Below are positions 44,866-53,706 of a DNA stretch of 56,504 nt, one piece after another. The translations under genes and the position numbers were made by a program. Source of the DNA: JBARRO01 sp049644265 (GTDB lineage Bacteria; Bacteroidota; Ignavibacteria; UBA10030); contig JBARRO010000258.1 of the NCBI GenBank assembly GCA_049644265.1, positions 1 through 56,504 of the forward strand. Reading direction: 5' to 3'. Position 1 is the first letter of the stretch. The number at the start of each line of letters is the position of its first letter. The notes under the pieces are model-generated. The model searched no databases. It was given only the letters and a program-made list of their open reading frames with translations, and was not told the origin of the DNA.

Positions 44866-45831
44866 TCATGATTCAGCCGCGGCTGTCTCCGTTCCCTCCG
44901 CACGAATTTCCTCCAGAATTTCCCTTCCCCCCTTACCATAAAGCTCAACAGCAAGACTAATGCCCAGCTTCTCAGAATCTGAAGGTCTCCCGCTGATCTT
45001 GCCCCGGATGACCCGCTTTCCGTCGAGACTGCCGATCAATGCGTCAAGCACGAACAGGCCGTTTTCGATCCTTCCATGCGTGCCAATGGGAACCTGACAT
45101 CCGCCTTCAAGTTCGCGGAGGAATGCGCGCTCGCCAAGGACCGCGAACGCTGTCGCATCGTGATGGAGCGGTTTGAGAAGATCGGATATGGTGCGATCGT
45201 CTGCCCGGATTTCCAGTGCAAGCGCTCCCTGGCCGACCGCAGGAAGCATGACGTCAAAAGGCAGAATCTCTGCAATTGTTGCCTCCCAGCCGAGTCGTTT
45301 CACTCCCGCAAACGCGAGAATCATTCCGGCCCAGTCGGACTCCTCAAGCTTGGTCGTCCGCGTGTTGAGATTCCCCCGGATGTCGACGATGTGAAGATCG
45401 GGCCGTCGGGAGAGCAACTGACATTTCCGCCGCAGACTTCCTGTGGCAACCTTCGATCCTTTTGGAAGAGACAAAAATGATTGGCCGGGTTTCCTGGGAT
45501 GGGCAATGAACACGTCTCTCGTATCTTCACGCTCGAGGACTGCCCCGATCGCCAATCCCGCGGGAAGATTGGTGGGAATGTCTTTCAAGCTGTGGACGGC
45601 GAGATCGATCCTGGCATCCAGCAACGCATGCTCGATTTCTTTTGTGAACAGCCCTTTGTCGCCGATTTTCGACAGGGGAGAGTCAAGGATTTTATCCCCC
45701 AGAGTCTTGATGGGTTGAAGCTCGATGGTGAGATCGGGATAGCGTTGAACGAGTTGGGATTGAATAAACTTGCTTTGCCACAGAGCCAGCTCACTGCCGC
45801 GTGTCCCCACAATCAGGCGATTAGTCGTCAT
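44866..45831 (-). CDS. hemC: hydroxymethylbilane synthase (porphobilinogen deaminase)
   Basis: 321 residues. VGTRGSELALWQSKFIQ, LGDKILDSPLSKIGDKGLFTKEIE, AVHSLKDIPTNLP, GSLRRKCQLL, DIRGNLNTRTTKL and ELEGGCQVPIGTHG, whose Cys (about residue 244) carries the dipyrromethane cofactor. Joins four porphobilinogens. Its start overlaps the end of hemA by 11 bp, showing translational coupling. Confidence 0.97.
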   Translation of the reverse strand: MTTNRLIVGTRGSELALWQSKFIQSQLVQRYPDLTIELQPIKTLGDKILDSPLSKIGDKGLFTKEIEHALLDARIDLAVHSLKDIPTNLPAGLAIGAVLEREDTRDVFIAHPRKPGQSFLSLPKGSKVATGSLRRKCQLLSRRPDLHIVDIRGNLNTRTTKLEESDWAGMILAFAGVKRLGWEATIAEILPFDVMLPAVGQGALALEIRADDRTISDLLKPLHHDATAFAVLGERAFLRELEGGCQVPIGTHGRIENGLFVLDALIGSLDGKRVIRGKISGRPSDSEKLGISLAVELYGKGGREILEEIRAEGTETAAAES

Positions 45832-47107
45832 GCTTCCGCTCCGGCGGCTCCGGGTTCAGCCCGAACAAACTTCGGACCGTGCTCATGGTGTGAAGGCGTT
45901 CCGGCAGGGAATCGTCGTGACCGTTGCGGAGATGGACGATCGGACGATGGAGGATTTTGTTGACGATGCGTTTCGTGAGAAGTTCGAGAAGTTCCTTATC
46001 CTTTGTTTCAAAGCGATGGATGTGTTTGTCGAGTTCTTCCTTCCGGATCTTCTCGAGAAGCTCGGTGAGTGCGCTGATCGTCGGCGTTGCCTGCAGGGAT
46101 GAACTCCAGTGCTCGAGCCCGAGCACTTCTTCGGCAATGATTGACTCGACACGGGGGATTTCGTTCCTCCGCTTCCCAAGATTTTCGTCGACCATCAGGT
46201 TCAGACTGTCAAGATCGTAGAGAAAAACGTTTTCGATTTCTTTTGCCGCGGGGTCGATATTCCTGGGAACGCCGATGTCGACAAGGAACAGCGCGCTCGG
46301 ATGCCGATGCCGGTTAAGGCGGCGGATGTCGTCGGCGGTGAGCATGTAGTGGTCCGCGCCGACAGACGAAATGACGATGTCAACGGCAGGAAGCATGGTT
46401 TGGACATTGTCGAGCGCAATCACCTGGCCTTGCACGATGGCCGCCAGCTGTCGTGCATGCTCCTCTGTGCGATTTGCAATGAACAATCGGCCGATGTCCT
46501 TCCCCCGGAGATGCTTGGCAGTCAGGGACGCAGTCTCTCCCGCGCCGATCACAAGTGCAGTCTTCTTGTTCAGGTCGTTGAAAATGCGCTCCGCCAGTTC
46601 AACAGCGGCGTACCCGACCGAGACAGCTCCCTCCCCGATAACAGTTTCCGTGCGAACGCGTTTTGCGACATGGAATGCCGACGGGAAGAGTTTATTCATG
46701 AAGAATTGTGCCGTCGATTCTTCGATCGCGTGTGCAAATCCGTCCTTGACCTGCGCCAGGATCTGGACGTCACCCAGAACCATCGAGTCAATTCCCGACG
46801 CGACCCGGAACAGGTGACGGATTGCCTCGCTTCCGCGATGAACGAAGAAATGATCGCCGGTCACCGCCGTCGAGGCGGACTTTTGTGACGTCAGAAAAGT
46901 TTTCAGCGCCTCGGGCGAAGCGTTTTCGTCTGCCGCCAGGAGATACAGCTCTGTGCGGTTGCACGTGGAGAACAGAACACTCTCGGCACAACCGTGCTCT
47001 TTCAACAGGGGCAGGGTTTTGCGGATCTCTTCCTCGGAAAACCAGAGTCGTTCCCGGATTTCCAGAGGAGCCGTGTTATGCGATATGCCGATGCAAATGA
47101 AATCCAT
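45821..47107 (-). CDS. hemA: glutamyl-tRNA reductase
   Basis: 428 residues. ICIGISHNTAPLEIRE at the start, STCNRTELYLLA with the catalytic Cys49, SGIDSMVLGDVQILAQVK, and the NADPH-binding VIGAGETASLTAKHL, followed by FIANRTEEHA and the spinal helix and dimerisation domain. First committed step of C5-pathway haem synthesis. hemL and hemB are not in the window. Confidence 0.97.
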   Translation of the reverse strand: MDFICIGISHNTAPLEIRERLWFSEEEIRKTLPLLKEHGCAESVLFSTCNRTELYLLAADENASPEALKTFLTSQKSASTAVTGDHFFVHRGSEAIRHLFRVASGIDSMVLGDVQILAQVKDGFAHAIEESTAQFFMNKLFPSAFHVAKRVRTETVIGEGAVSVGYAAVELAERIFNDLNKKTALVIGAGETASLTAKHLRGKDIGRLFIANRTEEHARQLAAIVQGQVIALDNVQTMLPAVDIVISSVGADHYMLTADDIRRLNRHRHPSALFLVDIGVPRNIDPAAKEIENVFLYDLDSLNLMVDENLGKRRNEIPRVESIIAEEVLGLEHWSSSLQATPTISALTELLEKIRKEELDKHIHRFETKDKELLELLTKRIVNKILHRPIVHLRNGHDDSLPERLHTMSTVRSLFGLNPEPPERKHDD

Positions 47108-47185
47108 GTTCGTCAGTACACTCTCACCTCAAACTCCATCAGTGCATATCCGTCCAATCCGCTTTTTCCGTGTTCCATTTCTTCG

Positions 47186-48040
47186 CTAATAAAAATTATG
47201 AAACCCGCTGAAAAACATATTTACAACCGTCATGGAGAAAATCGAAATCGCAAACCCGCAGATGGCCAGGATCATCATCTTACGCCCCTTCCACTGTCCG
47301 CTTCGTTTTGCAATGATGGCGAGGCCGTAAATCAGCCAGATAATAAAGGTCCCGATAAGCTTTGGGTCTGCATAAGAAAAATGCAGCAACGTCTGCGGCA
47401 GCCAAATGAAGCCCACAACCATGGCCGCACCGAGCAGAATAAAGGCGAGGGCAATCGCCGTGACTGCCATCTGTTCAAGCGTTTCCAGGTTCGGAAGCTT
47501 CCGGTAAATTACGCCGAATCGGCTTGCCTTGATCTCGTGGTAAAGCATTAGATAGAGAAAGCCGTAGACCGCAGAAATCGTGATCGCTGAATATCCGAGA
47601 AGTGCCGCAGTAACGTGGAGGCCAAAGAGATTGTTACGCAACACCTCGGGAACCACGGGGGTGTCTCTGATAAAGAGCGAGGAGGCGAGTTGAAAGAACA
47701 AGGCCATGTTCAGAATGAAGTACCCGGTTTCCTTCCTGTTCGAACGGATTTCAATAATCAGATAGGTCGTGGCGATGGAGAATGCGAGAACGGTGAGTAT
47801 CTCCCACACCGTCGTGACAGGAGGATGGTCAAATGCAGCTGTGCGCGCGAAAAGGTAGGCGACGTGTGTGGCGAGAACAAGGATCAGCAGTTTTGTTTTT
47901 GCCTGCCTGGCCCATGGAACATCCGAAAAGAACGCCTTCCCATACGTCCAAACCGTGACTGCATACAACGCGGGAATCGCAATATTGAGAAAACCAATCA
48001 AAACAGGCCCACTAATTAGCTCTTCAAGAAATGTGTTCAA
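47186..48040 (-). CDS. hemX: HemX/CcsA-family membrane protein
   Basis: 284 residues, eight predicted helices. Belongs to the cytochrome c assembly (CcsA-like) family by THVAYLFARTAAF, PPVTTVWEILTVLAFSIA, YSAITISAVYGFLYLML and DPKLIGTFIIWLIYGL. It lacks the tryptophan-rich WWD haem loop, which is the feature of HemX rather than of working haem lyases. HemX members regulate or stabilise glutamyl-tRNA reductase, and the gene is 78 bp upstream of hemA, supporting that role. A weak minus-strand promoter (TTGTAT, 17 bp, TAAATT) lies at 48041-48069, right against the start. Confidence 0.85.
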   Translation of the reverse strand: MNTFLEELISGPVLIGFLNIAIPALYAVTVWTYGKAFFSDVPWARQAKTKLLILVLATHVAYLFARTAAFDHPPVTTVWEILTVLAFSIATTYLIIEIRSNRKETGYFILNMALFFQLASSLFIRDTPVVPEVLRNNLFGLHVTAALLGYSAITISAVYGFLYLMLYHEIKASRFGVIYRKLPNLETLEQMAVTAIALAFILLGAAMVVGFIWLPQTLLHFSYADPKLIGTFIIWLIYGLAIIAKRSGQWKGRKMMILAICGFAISIFSMTVVNMFFSGFHNFY

Positions 48041-48253
48041 AATTTAGACAAATGTTGTACCATATACAAGGTGATGAATTTCGTTCAAAAAATTACAGCC
48101 TCTGAGAAAACCGGAGCATTTCGGTGTGACAATTCCCGATTATGGGAGTGGTCTGCAGTTCGGAACGCGGATTGCCTTTCAGTGCAAGGAGAACTATATT
48201 CCCGTCGCAAAATTGTTGTCTGCCAACGCAAAACTGAGCAAAAAGGATCAACC

Positions 48254-49645
48254 ATGGATAAGATACTTTCGTTTGTGGAGTCCAACAGGGACCGCTATCT
48301 GAGTGAGCTGAAGGAATTTCTTGCCATTCCAAGCGTCAGCTCCCAAACTAATCACAACGCCGATACTCGTCGATGTGCCGAATGGGTTGCCAACCAGATG
48401 CGGACGATCGGATTGAACAACGTTCAATTGTTTGAAACTCCGGGTCACCCCGTTGTCTACGGAGACTGGCTCGGAGCAGAGGGAAAGCCCACCATTCTGC
48501 TGTATGGCCATTACGACGTGCAGCCCGTTGATCCCGTGAATCTGTGGTCGTCTCCGCCCTTCGAAGCGACGATCCGGGGTGATAACCTCTACGCTCGCGG
48601 CGCGGCGGATGACAAAGGACAGGTCTACATTCATCTCAAGGCGATCGAATCCTACCTCAAGAATTCAGGAAGTCTTCCTGTCAACATCAAACTCATTATT
48701 GAAGGGGAAGAAGAAGTCGGCAGCGCGAACCTCGACAACTTTGTGAAGGAGCACAAGAACCTTCTCAAGGGAGATATCGTCCTGATTTCGGATTCTTCGA
48801 TGTTCGCAAAAGGAGTGCCGTCTGTGTGCTACGGTCTCCGCGGGCTTGCGTACATGGAGGTCGAAGTGACCGGGCCGAACACGGACCTGCATTCCGGTTC
48901 CTTCGGAGGATCGGTGCACAACCCGATTCAGGTATTATGTGAGATGGTTGCGTCCCTGCACGACAAGAATGGCAAGATCACCGTGAAGGGATTTTACAAC
49001 GACGTCAGGGCGCTGACAAAAGAAGAGCGGTCCGCGTTTAAGAAACTGCCCTGGAACGACGGGAAATACGCAAAGGGGTTGGGATTGAAGGAGCTGTATG
49101 GAGAGAAAGGATTCACGACACTCGAACGTCTGTGGGCTCGCCCGACGCTTGAATGTAACGGAATTTGGGGAGGATATACGGGGGAAGGCGCAAAAACCGT
49201 CCTGCCGGCAAAAGCGTTCGCAAAAATCTCCATGAGACTCGTCCCTGATCAGACTTCGGCAAAGGCTGCAAAACTGTTTGAAGCGCATTTCAAGCGCATC
49301 GCACCCAAAACGGTCGACGTAAAAGTCCGGACGCTGCACGGAGGCGAGGCGGCGATAACGCCGATTGACAGTCCGGGAGTGAAAGCTGCCGTCGCTGCGC
49401 TGGAGAAAGGATTTGGCAAGAAGCCGTTGTACCAACGCGAGGGTGGTTCGATTCCCATTGTCGTCCAGTTCAAAAAAATTCTCGGACTCGACACCGTGCT
49501 GTTGGGATTTGGACTCCCGGACGAAAACGCGCACGCACCGAACGAGTTCATCAACCTTGACAACTTCTTCGGCGGCATCAGAACCTCCGTGCATTTCTAC
49601 CATGAACTGCCAAATCATTGGAAAATTCGTGCGAAAAAGAAATAG
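48254..49645 (+). CDS. M20 family dipeptidase
   Basis: 463 residues from the ATG at 48254; the longer in-frame start at 48071 is rejected because the extra residues are not protein-like. Metal-site motifs: LLYGHYDVQPVDP, YARGAADDKGQ, IEGEEEVGS, and the C-terminal HAPNEFINLDNFF. Binuclear zinc peptidase with a dimerisation insert; the nearest group is the carnosinase-like dipeptidases. Cytosolic. Single gene with a terminator after it. Confidence 0.92.
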   Translation: MDKILSFVESNRDRYLSELKEFLAIPSVSSQTNHNADTRRCAEWVANQMRTIGLNNVQLFETPGHPVVYGDWLGAEGKPTILLYGHYDVQPVDPVNLWSSPPFEATIRGDNLYARGAADDKGQVYIHLKAIESYLKNSGSLPVNIKLIIEGEEEVGSANLDNFVKEHKNLLKGDIVLISDSSMFAKGVPSVCYGLRGLAYMEVEVTGPNTDLHSGSFGGSVHNPIQVLCEMVASLHDKNGKITVKGFYNDVRALTKEERSAFKKLPWNDGKYAKGLGLKELYGEKGFTTLERLWARPTLECNGIWGGYTGEGAKTVLPAKAFAKISMRLVPDQTSAKAAKLFEAHFKRIAPKTVDVKVRTLHGGEAAITPIDSPGVKAAVAALEKGFGKKPLYQREGGSIPIVVQFKKILGLDTVLLGFGLPDENAHAPNEFINLDNFFGGIRTSVHFYHELPNHWKIRAKKK

Positions 49646-49668
49646 TGAGTGACGGTGTTCACGACCGG

Positions 49669-49700
49669 AAGCCCTGCCCCGTGGCAGGGCTTTCTTATTT
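49669..49700 (+). terminator. rho-independent terminator after the M20 peptidase
   Basis: AAGCCCTGCC (49669-49678) pairs perfectly with GGCAGGGCTT (49683-49692), 4 nt loop, then TCTTATTT. Confidence 0.88.
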
Positions 49701-49754
49701 CCGGGGTGTTTTGTATGTTTGTCACAATGTCCAGGCTGGGAATACGACTCTAAA

Positions 49755-50657
49755 ATGATTTCACAAGATTTCCTCGCGAAAATATCGATCTTCGAGAAGC
49801 TCTCTCCGACGGATATGAACGTCCTGGTCGGCCTTTGGAGGCCGCACAACGTGAAGCAGGGCGAAGTGCTCTTCCGAAAAGGGGATAAGGGTTCTTCGAT
49901 GTTCATCATCGAGAGCGGGATTATCGAGATCTCCGTGCCCGATCAGCTTCAGCGGAAGGATATCAGAATCTCCGTCCTGCACGAGGGAGAATTTCTCGGT
50001 GAGCTTTCTCTGGTTGACGGCCTGCCCCGCACGGCGACGGCGATCGCCGTTGAAGATGCGAACCTTCTCGAGATGCGGCGCGATGAATTCATCACCTTCC
50101 TTATGGAACGCCCCGCGATCGCAATTTCGATGGTGAGTGAGATCGGTAAGAGACTGCGGGCGACAAATGACCTGGTCACATCCCTGGCTTCGAAGAACGT
50201 CAACGAAGAGATGGAGGAACAGCTTCACTTCGGCGACAGGCTCGCCGATAAGATCGCCGAATTTGGCGGCAGCTGGACATTCATCATTATCTTCCTCGTT
50301 ATTCTCATCGGCTGGATGGTTGGAAACGCTATGCAAATATTCTTTCAGCCGTTCGATCCCTTTCCGTTTATCTTTCTGAATCTCGTGTTATCAACAATTG
50401 CGGCAATCCAGGCTCCCGTCATTATGATGAGTCAGAACAGAGCATCAAGAATCGATCGACTCCGGGCAGAGCTGGACTACCAAGTCAACCTGAAGTCGGA
50501 GCTGATGCTGCAGCAGCTTCACGCAAAAACAGACGAGATGCGCGCAGCAGAGCTGCAGGTCATTCAGGAAACTCTTCAGGTTGAGCTTGCTTTGATCAGG
50601 AAACGGTTGGATGAGTTGGAAGGAGTTGCGCCCGGTGTCAACAATACCTCTGTCTGA
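49755..50657 (+). CDS. cyclic-nucleotide-binding domain fused to DUF1003 membrane domain
   Basis: 300 residues from the ATG at 49755. Residues about 8-130 form a cNMP-binding domain (LFRKGDKGSSMFIIESGIIEI, the EFLGELSLVDGLPRTATAIA phosphate cassette). Residues about 155-260 are a DUF1003 domain: HFGDRLADKIAEFGGSWTFI, two helices, and MMSQNRASRIDRLRAELDYQ. A C-terminal coiled coil (QLHAKTDEMRAAELQ) follows. DUF1003 proteins have no fixed function; the fusion suggests a membrane protein gated by a nucleotide. Followed by the adenosyltransferase 6 bp later. Confidence 0.85.
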   Translation: MISQDFLAKISIFEKLSPTDMNVLVGLWRPHNVKQGEVLFRKGDKGSSMFIIESGIIEISVPDQLQRKDIRISVLHEGEFLGELSLVDGLPRTATAIAVEDANLLEMRRDEFITFLMERPAIAISMVSEIGKRLRATNDLVTSLASKNVNEEMEEQLHFGDRLADKIAEFGGSWTFIIIFLVILIGWMVGNAMQIFFQPFDPFPFIFLNLVLSTIAAIQAPVIMMSQNRASRIDRLRAELDYQVNLKSELMLQQLHAKTDEMRAAELQVIQETLQVELALIRKRLDELEGVAPGVNNTSV

Positions 50658-50663
50658 TGCTGT

Positions 50664-51218
50664 ATGAAGATTTATACCAGGACGGGCGACGGTGGACAGA
50701 CATCACTTTTTGGCGGTAAACGGATTTCAAAAGACTCGCTTCGTCTCGAGGCGTACGGATCGGTCGATGAGCTCAATTCACACCTCGGAGCCATCCGGTC
50801 TCTCAAACCTTCGCAGCAAATCGACGCCCTCCTCGAAAGAATTCAGAACGACCTGTTCATTCTCGGCGCAGACCTCGCAACGCCACTCACGAAAAAATCC
50901 GGCAACGTTCAACGGATCGGTCAGGCGCATATTGACGCTCTTGAGCGGAACATCGACACCTTCGAAGCCGGACTGAAACCCTTGACCGCGTTCATCCTTC
51001 CGGGGGGCACTGCCGTCGGTTCACAATTGCACATCGCGCGGACCGTCTGCAGAAGGGTGGAGCGGTTCGTTGTGAAGCTTTCGAAGAAGGAACACATCGG
51101 GAAACTTCCCACCATCTACCTCAACCGGTTATCCGATCTCCTCTTTGTTACGGCGCGGTATGCCAACAAACGCGACGCCGCCGCAGAAACGACGTGGAGC
51201 CCCCACGCCACGCCGTAG
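50664..51218 (+). CDS. ATP:cob(I)alamin adenosyltransferase, PduO type
   Basis: 184 residues. N-terminal ATP site YTRTGDGGQTSLFGGKR, the subunit-contact EAYGSVDELNSHLGAIRS, and the signature ARTVCRRVERFVVKLS near residue 128. Transfers the adenosyl group of ATP to cob(I)alamin, making coenzyme B12. Forms trimers. Spaced 6 bp from the gene before and 15 bp from the gene after. Confidence 0.95.
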   Translation: MKIYTRTGDGGQTSLFGGKRISKDSLRLEAYGSVDELNSHLGAIRSLKPSQQIDALLERIQNDLFILGADLATPLTKKSGNVQRIGQAHIDALERNIDTFEAGLKPLTAFILPGGTAVGSQLHIARTVCRRVERFVVKLSKKEHIGKLPTIYLNRLSDLLFVTARYANKRDAAAETTWSPHATP

Positions 51219-51233
51219 CGCCAAATTCATGTA

Positions 51234-51851
51234 ATGACTATGGATGAGAAGGCAACCGACCGTTTGCCGCAACAGTACGCAGAGGTCTGGGCGCTGGACC
51301 TTGCACGCAGCTGGAAGACCGCTGTGGCGCTGAATCTTGCGGCGATACCGCTTTTCGTGGGATTCTTCTGGGTGTTTCAGGCAACCGCGAAGGTCTTCAG
51401 GCCTGAGTTCGCCAACCTGAGACTGATGAAAACTCTTGAAACGTGGGATCTGTCTCAACCGCTTTTTCTCATATTCCTGGTCGTGTTCTTCGTGGTCCTT
51501 CACGAGCTCGTGCACGGCGTGTTCTTCTGGATTTACACGAAAGAGAAACCCGTGTTTGGCCTCAAGTTGCTTTATGCATTTGCCGGCGCTCCCAGGTTCT
51601 TCATTCCGAGGAATCAGTACATGGTCATCGGCCTCGCCCCCCTCGTTGTCCTGTCGTGTGTTGGGTTCATTCTTCAACCGTTTATTCCCATCGAGTTTCT
51701 CCTGCCGTTGAATGTTGCCCTGGTAGCCAACGCCTCCGGCGCTGTCGGAGACGTGTATGTTGTGCTGAAGTTGGCAGGTTTTCCGCGATCCACGCTCGTG
51801 AATGACACCGGAGACAAGTTCACGGCATTCGGGGAAGTTTCGACGGGATGA
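51234..51851 (+). CDS. DUF3267-type membrane protein, putative zinc peptidase
   Basis: 205 residues. Helices at about 35-55, 76-98, 135-160 and 162-180. The second contains VVLHELVHGVFFW, an HExxH motif inside a membrane helix, as in site-2-type and DUF3267 proteins. The segment KLLYAFAGAPRFFIPRNQYMVIGLAP matches the conserved part of DUF3267. NASGAVGDVY near the end could give the third ligand (Asp). Substrate unknown. Probably co-transcribed with the adenosyltransferase. Confidence 0.8.
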   Translation: MTMDEKATDRLPQQYAEVWALDLARSWKTAVALNLAAIPLFVGFFWVFQATAKVFRPEFANLRLMKTLETWDLSQPLFLIFLVVFFVVLHELVHGVFFWIYTKEKPVFGLKLLYAFAGAPRFFIPRNQYMVIGLAPLVVLSCVGFILQPFIPIEFLLPLNVALVANASGAVGDVYVVLKLAGFPRSTLVNDTGDKFTAFGEVSTG

Positions 51852-51987
51852 GGCGGGAATTGGTCCGCAGGCATGGCCTTTGTCGAAAGCCTCCCGCTTG
51901 CTATTTCAAGGCACGTTGTCTATTATTCTCCAGCACAAGTTCGACAAAGAAGTGCACCACCTCTCTTGATTGATGAAGGAGCCGGCG

Positions 51988-52512
51988 ATGAACGAAGAGC
52001 TCGATGAAGAAATGAACATGATGTATGAAGACGGCGCGCGTCCGAAGGTGCTCGATGCTTCGACATTTAAAGAACCGATTCGAAACCTCCGGGTCAAGAA
52101 GCCGCTCACGCTGTCACCGGAGGACTCTGTGGCAAAAGCGATCGAGTTGATGCAGGAGAAGAAAATCGGCTGCGTCCTCGTGACAAAAAACGACAGAATG
52201 ATTGGAATTTTCACCGAGAGGGATGTGCTCCTGAAAGTCGCGGGAAAAAAGGGGATGGAACAGAAGAAGCTCGGCGAAATTATGACGCCCAAGGTGGAGG
52301 GATTTGAGCCCGACGACAGTGTTGCGTTTGTGCTCAACGCGATGCATGTGGGGGGCTATCGCCATGTTCCTATTCTTGATGAGAACGGCAAACCTCTCGC
52401 AGTCATTTCAGTCAAGGATATCGTGGGGTTCATCATCGACCATTTTGCGGAAGATGTTCTCAACCTTCCGCCCGCTCCAATGCGTAAGACTGAACAACGT
52501 GAAGGGGCATGA
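51988..52512 (+). CDS. CBS-domain pair protein
   Basis: 174 residues. The ATG at 51988 has AAGGAG ten bases upstream; in-frame starts at 51970 and 51973 are less well placed. Two CBS motifs: SVAKAIELMQEKKIGCVLVTKNDRMIGIFTERDVL (about 45-80) and DDSVAFVLNAMHVGGYRHVPILDENGKPLAVISVKDIV (about 110-147). Binds adenine nucleotides as an energy sensor; no effector domain is attached. It lies before the nuo operon, with 180 bp between them. Confidence 0.9.
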   Translation: MNEELDEEMNMMYEDGARPKVLDASTFKEPIRNLRVKKPLTLSPEDSVAKAIELMQEKKIGCVLVTKNDRMIGIFTERDVLLKVAGKKGMEQKKLGEIMTPKVEGFEPDDSVAFVLNAMHVGGYRHVPILDENGKPLAVISVKDIVGFIIDHFAEDVLNLPPAPMRKTEQREGA

Positions 52513-52563
52513 ATTCCAACCGTTGAGGTACTCCCATTCTCGGGAAATCCTCAACCTGTTTTC

Positions 52564-52592
52564 TTGACAATCGTACAATTCCTCTTTATATT
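52564..52592 (+). promoter_or_regulatory. nuo operon promoter
   Basis: TTGACA (52564-52569), exactly 17 bp, TATATT (52587-52592). A transcript start near 52600 leaves about 95 nt before nuoA. This is a strong housekeeping-type promoter. The leader DNA shows no recognised structure. Confidence 0.75.
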
Positions 52593-52694
52593 TTGACCAC
52601 GTTTTTTCGGCAGTTTCATTGATCGCCGTCGGAGTTCAACATGACGGCTGAGGTTAAATCCCTGAAGTTGCCGAGCCCTCTTCCCTCTTGACTC

Positions 52695-53135
52695 ATGCTC
52701 ACTGAATTTGGCAAGGTCCTCATCTTCTTACTGCTCGGCGGACTCTTTGTCGCCGGCGGACTCATCGCAGCATGGGCTCTGCGGCCACGAAGGCCCTATC
52801 CCGAAAAACTTGCGACCTATGAATGCGGCGAAGAGCCGATCGGCAATGCGTGGATTCGCCTCAACGTCCGCTTCTATGTTATCGCACTGATCTTTCTCAT
52901 TTTTGATGTCGAGGTCGTCGTTCTGTTTCCCTGGGCCCTTGTGTTTCGACAACTTGGGCTTTTTGCTTTTCTTGAGATGGCGGTGTTTCTCGCCATCCTG
53001 CTGGTCGGGTTCGCGTATGTGTGGGTGAAGGGGGATTTGGAATGGGATAAGCCGCGTCCCGAGGTTCCAACCATGCAGAAAGCCCTCGACGACCAGAAAA
53101 TCTATCACCACGAGGAGGCTTCGGTCGCCTCCTGA
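52695..53135 (+). CDS. nuoA: NADH-quinone oxidoreductase subunit A
   Basis: 146 residues, three membrane helices. YECGEEPIGNAWIRLNVRFYVIALIFLIFDVEVVVLFPWA is the conserved NuoA core, with the loop Cys in YECGE. The C-terminal tail of about 30 residues is longer than usual and soluble. Membrane part of complex I near the quinone site. First gene of nuoABCDH. Confidence 0.97.
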   Translation: MLTEFGKVLIFLLLGGLFVAGGLIAAWALRPRRPYPEKLATYECGEEPIGNAWIRLNVRFYVIALIFLIFDVEVVVLFPWALVFRQLGLFAFLEMAVFLAILLVGFAYVWVKGDLEWDKPRPEVPTMQKALDDQKIYHHEEASVAS

Positions 53136-53156
53136 GGCCGACTGACTGCACAGCGC

Positions 53157-53678
53157 ATGGGACTTCTTGACCAAAAATTTGAAAACGGAAACATCGTCAT
53201 CACGTCGCTCGACAACCTCCTGAACTGGGCAAGGTTGTCCTCCCTGTGGCAGATGCAGTTCGGACTTGCCTGCTGTGCCATTGAAATGATGGCCGCATCG
53301 GCATCAAATTTCGACATCATGCGGTTCGGCGTGATCCCCCGCGCGACCCCCCGTCAGACAGACGTAATGATTGTTGCTGGCACCGTTACCATCAAAATGG
53401 CTTCGCGCATCAAACGACTCTACGACCAGATGTCCGAGCCGCGCTATGTCATCTCCATGGGAAGCTGCTCGAACTGCGGCGGACCCTACTGGGAACACGG
53501 CTACCACGTCCTGAAGGGCGTTGACCGTGTGATCCCGGTCGACGTGTATGTCCCAGGTTGTCCCCCGCGTCCTGAAGCGCTCCTCGAGGGGATTATGAAG
53601 CTCCAGGAAAAAGTCCGGAAAGAAAGCCTCGTGAAAAAATCAGCATGGCCGCTCTCAACTTTGAACTCTAAACTCTAA
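53157..53678 (+). CDS. nuoB: NADH-quinone oxidoreductase subunit B
   Basis: 173 residues. Ligands of cluster N2: GLACCAIEMM (paired Cys), SMGSCSNCGG and VPGCPPRPEALL. Transfers electrons to quinone at the junction of the two complex I arms. The C-terminal KKSAWPLSTLNSKL is odd: its codons come from the TCAACTTTGAACTCTAAACTC repeat, so the natural end has probably been replaced by repeat DNA. Confidence 0.97.
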   Translation: MGLLDQKFENGNIVITSLDNLLNWARLSSLWQMQFGLACCAIEMMAASASNFDIMRFGVIPRATPRQTDVMIVAGTVTIKMASRIKRLYDQMSEPRYVISMGSCSNCGGPYWEHGYHVLKGVDRVIPVDVYVPGCPPRPEALLEGIMKLQEKVRKESLVKKSAWPLSTLNSKL

Positions 53679-53690
53679 ACTCGCAACCCG
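53655..53690 (+). repeat. CTCAACTTTGAACTCTAAAC repeat overlapping the nuoB stop
   Basis: Same repeat type as at 40480-40510 (AACATTCAACTTTAAACTCTAAACTCC). Here it covers the last eight or so codons of nuoB, including the TAA at 53676-53678, and continues toward nuoC. Confidence 0.75.
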
Positions 53691-53706
53691 AAACGCTTCC
53701 TTTCTC

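Noticed and set aside
44685..44954. Open frame on the minus strand in the hemD-hemC gap
   Set aside because: It overlaps hemC in another frame, has no ribosome site or protein-like composition, and includes repeat DNA.
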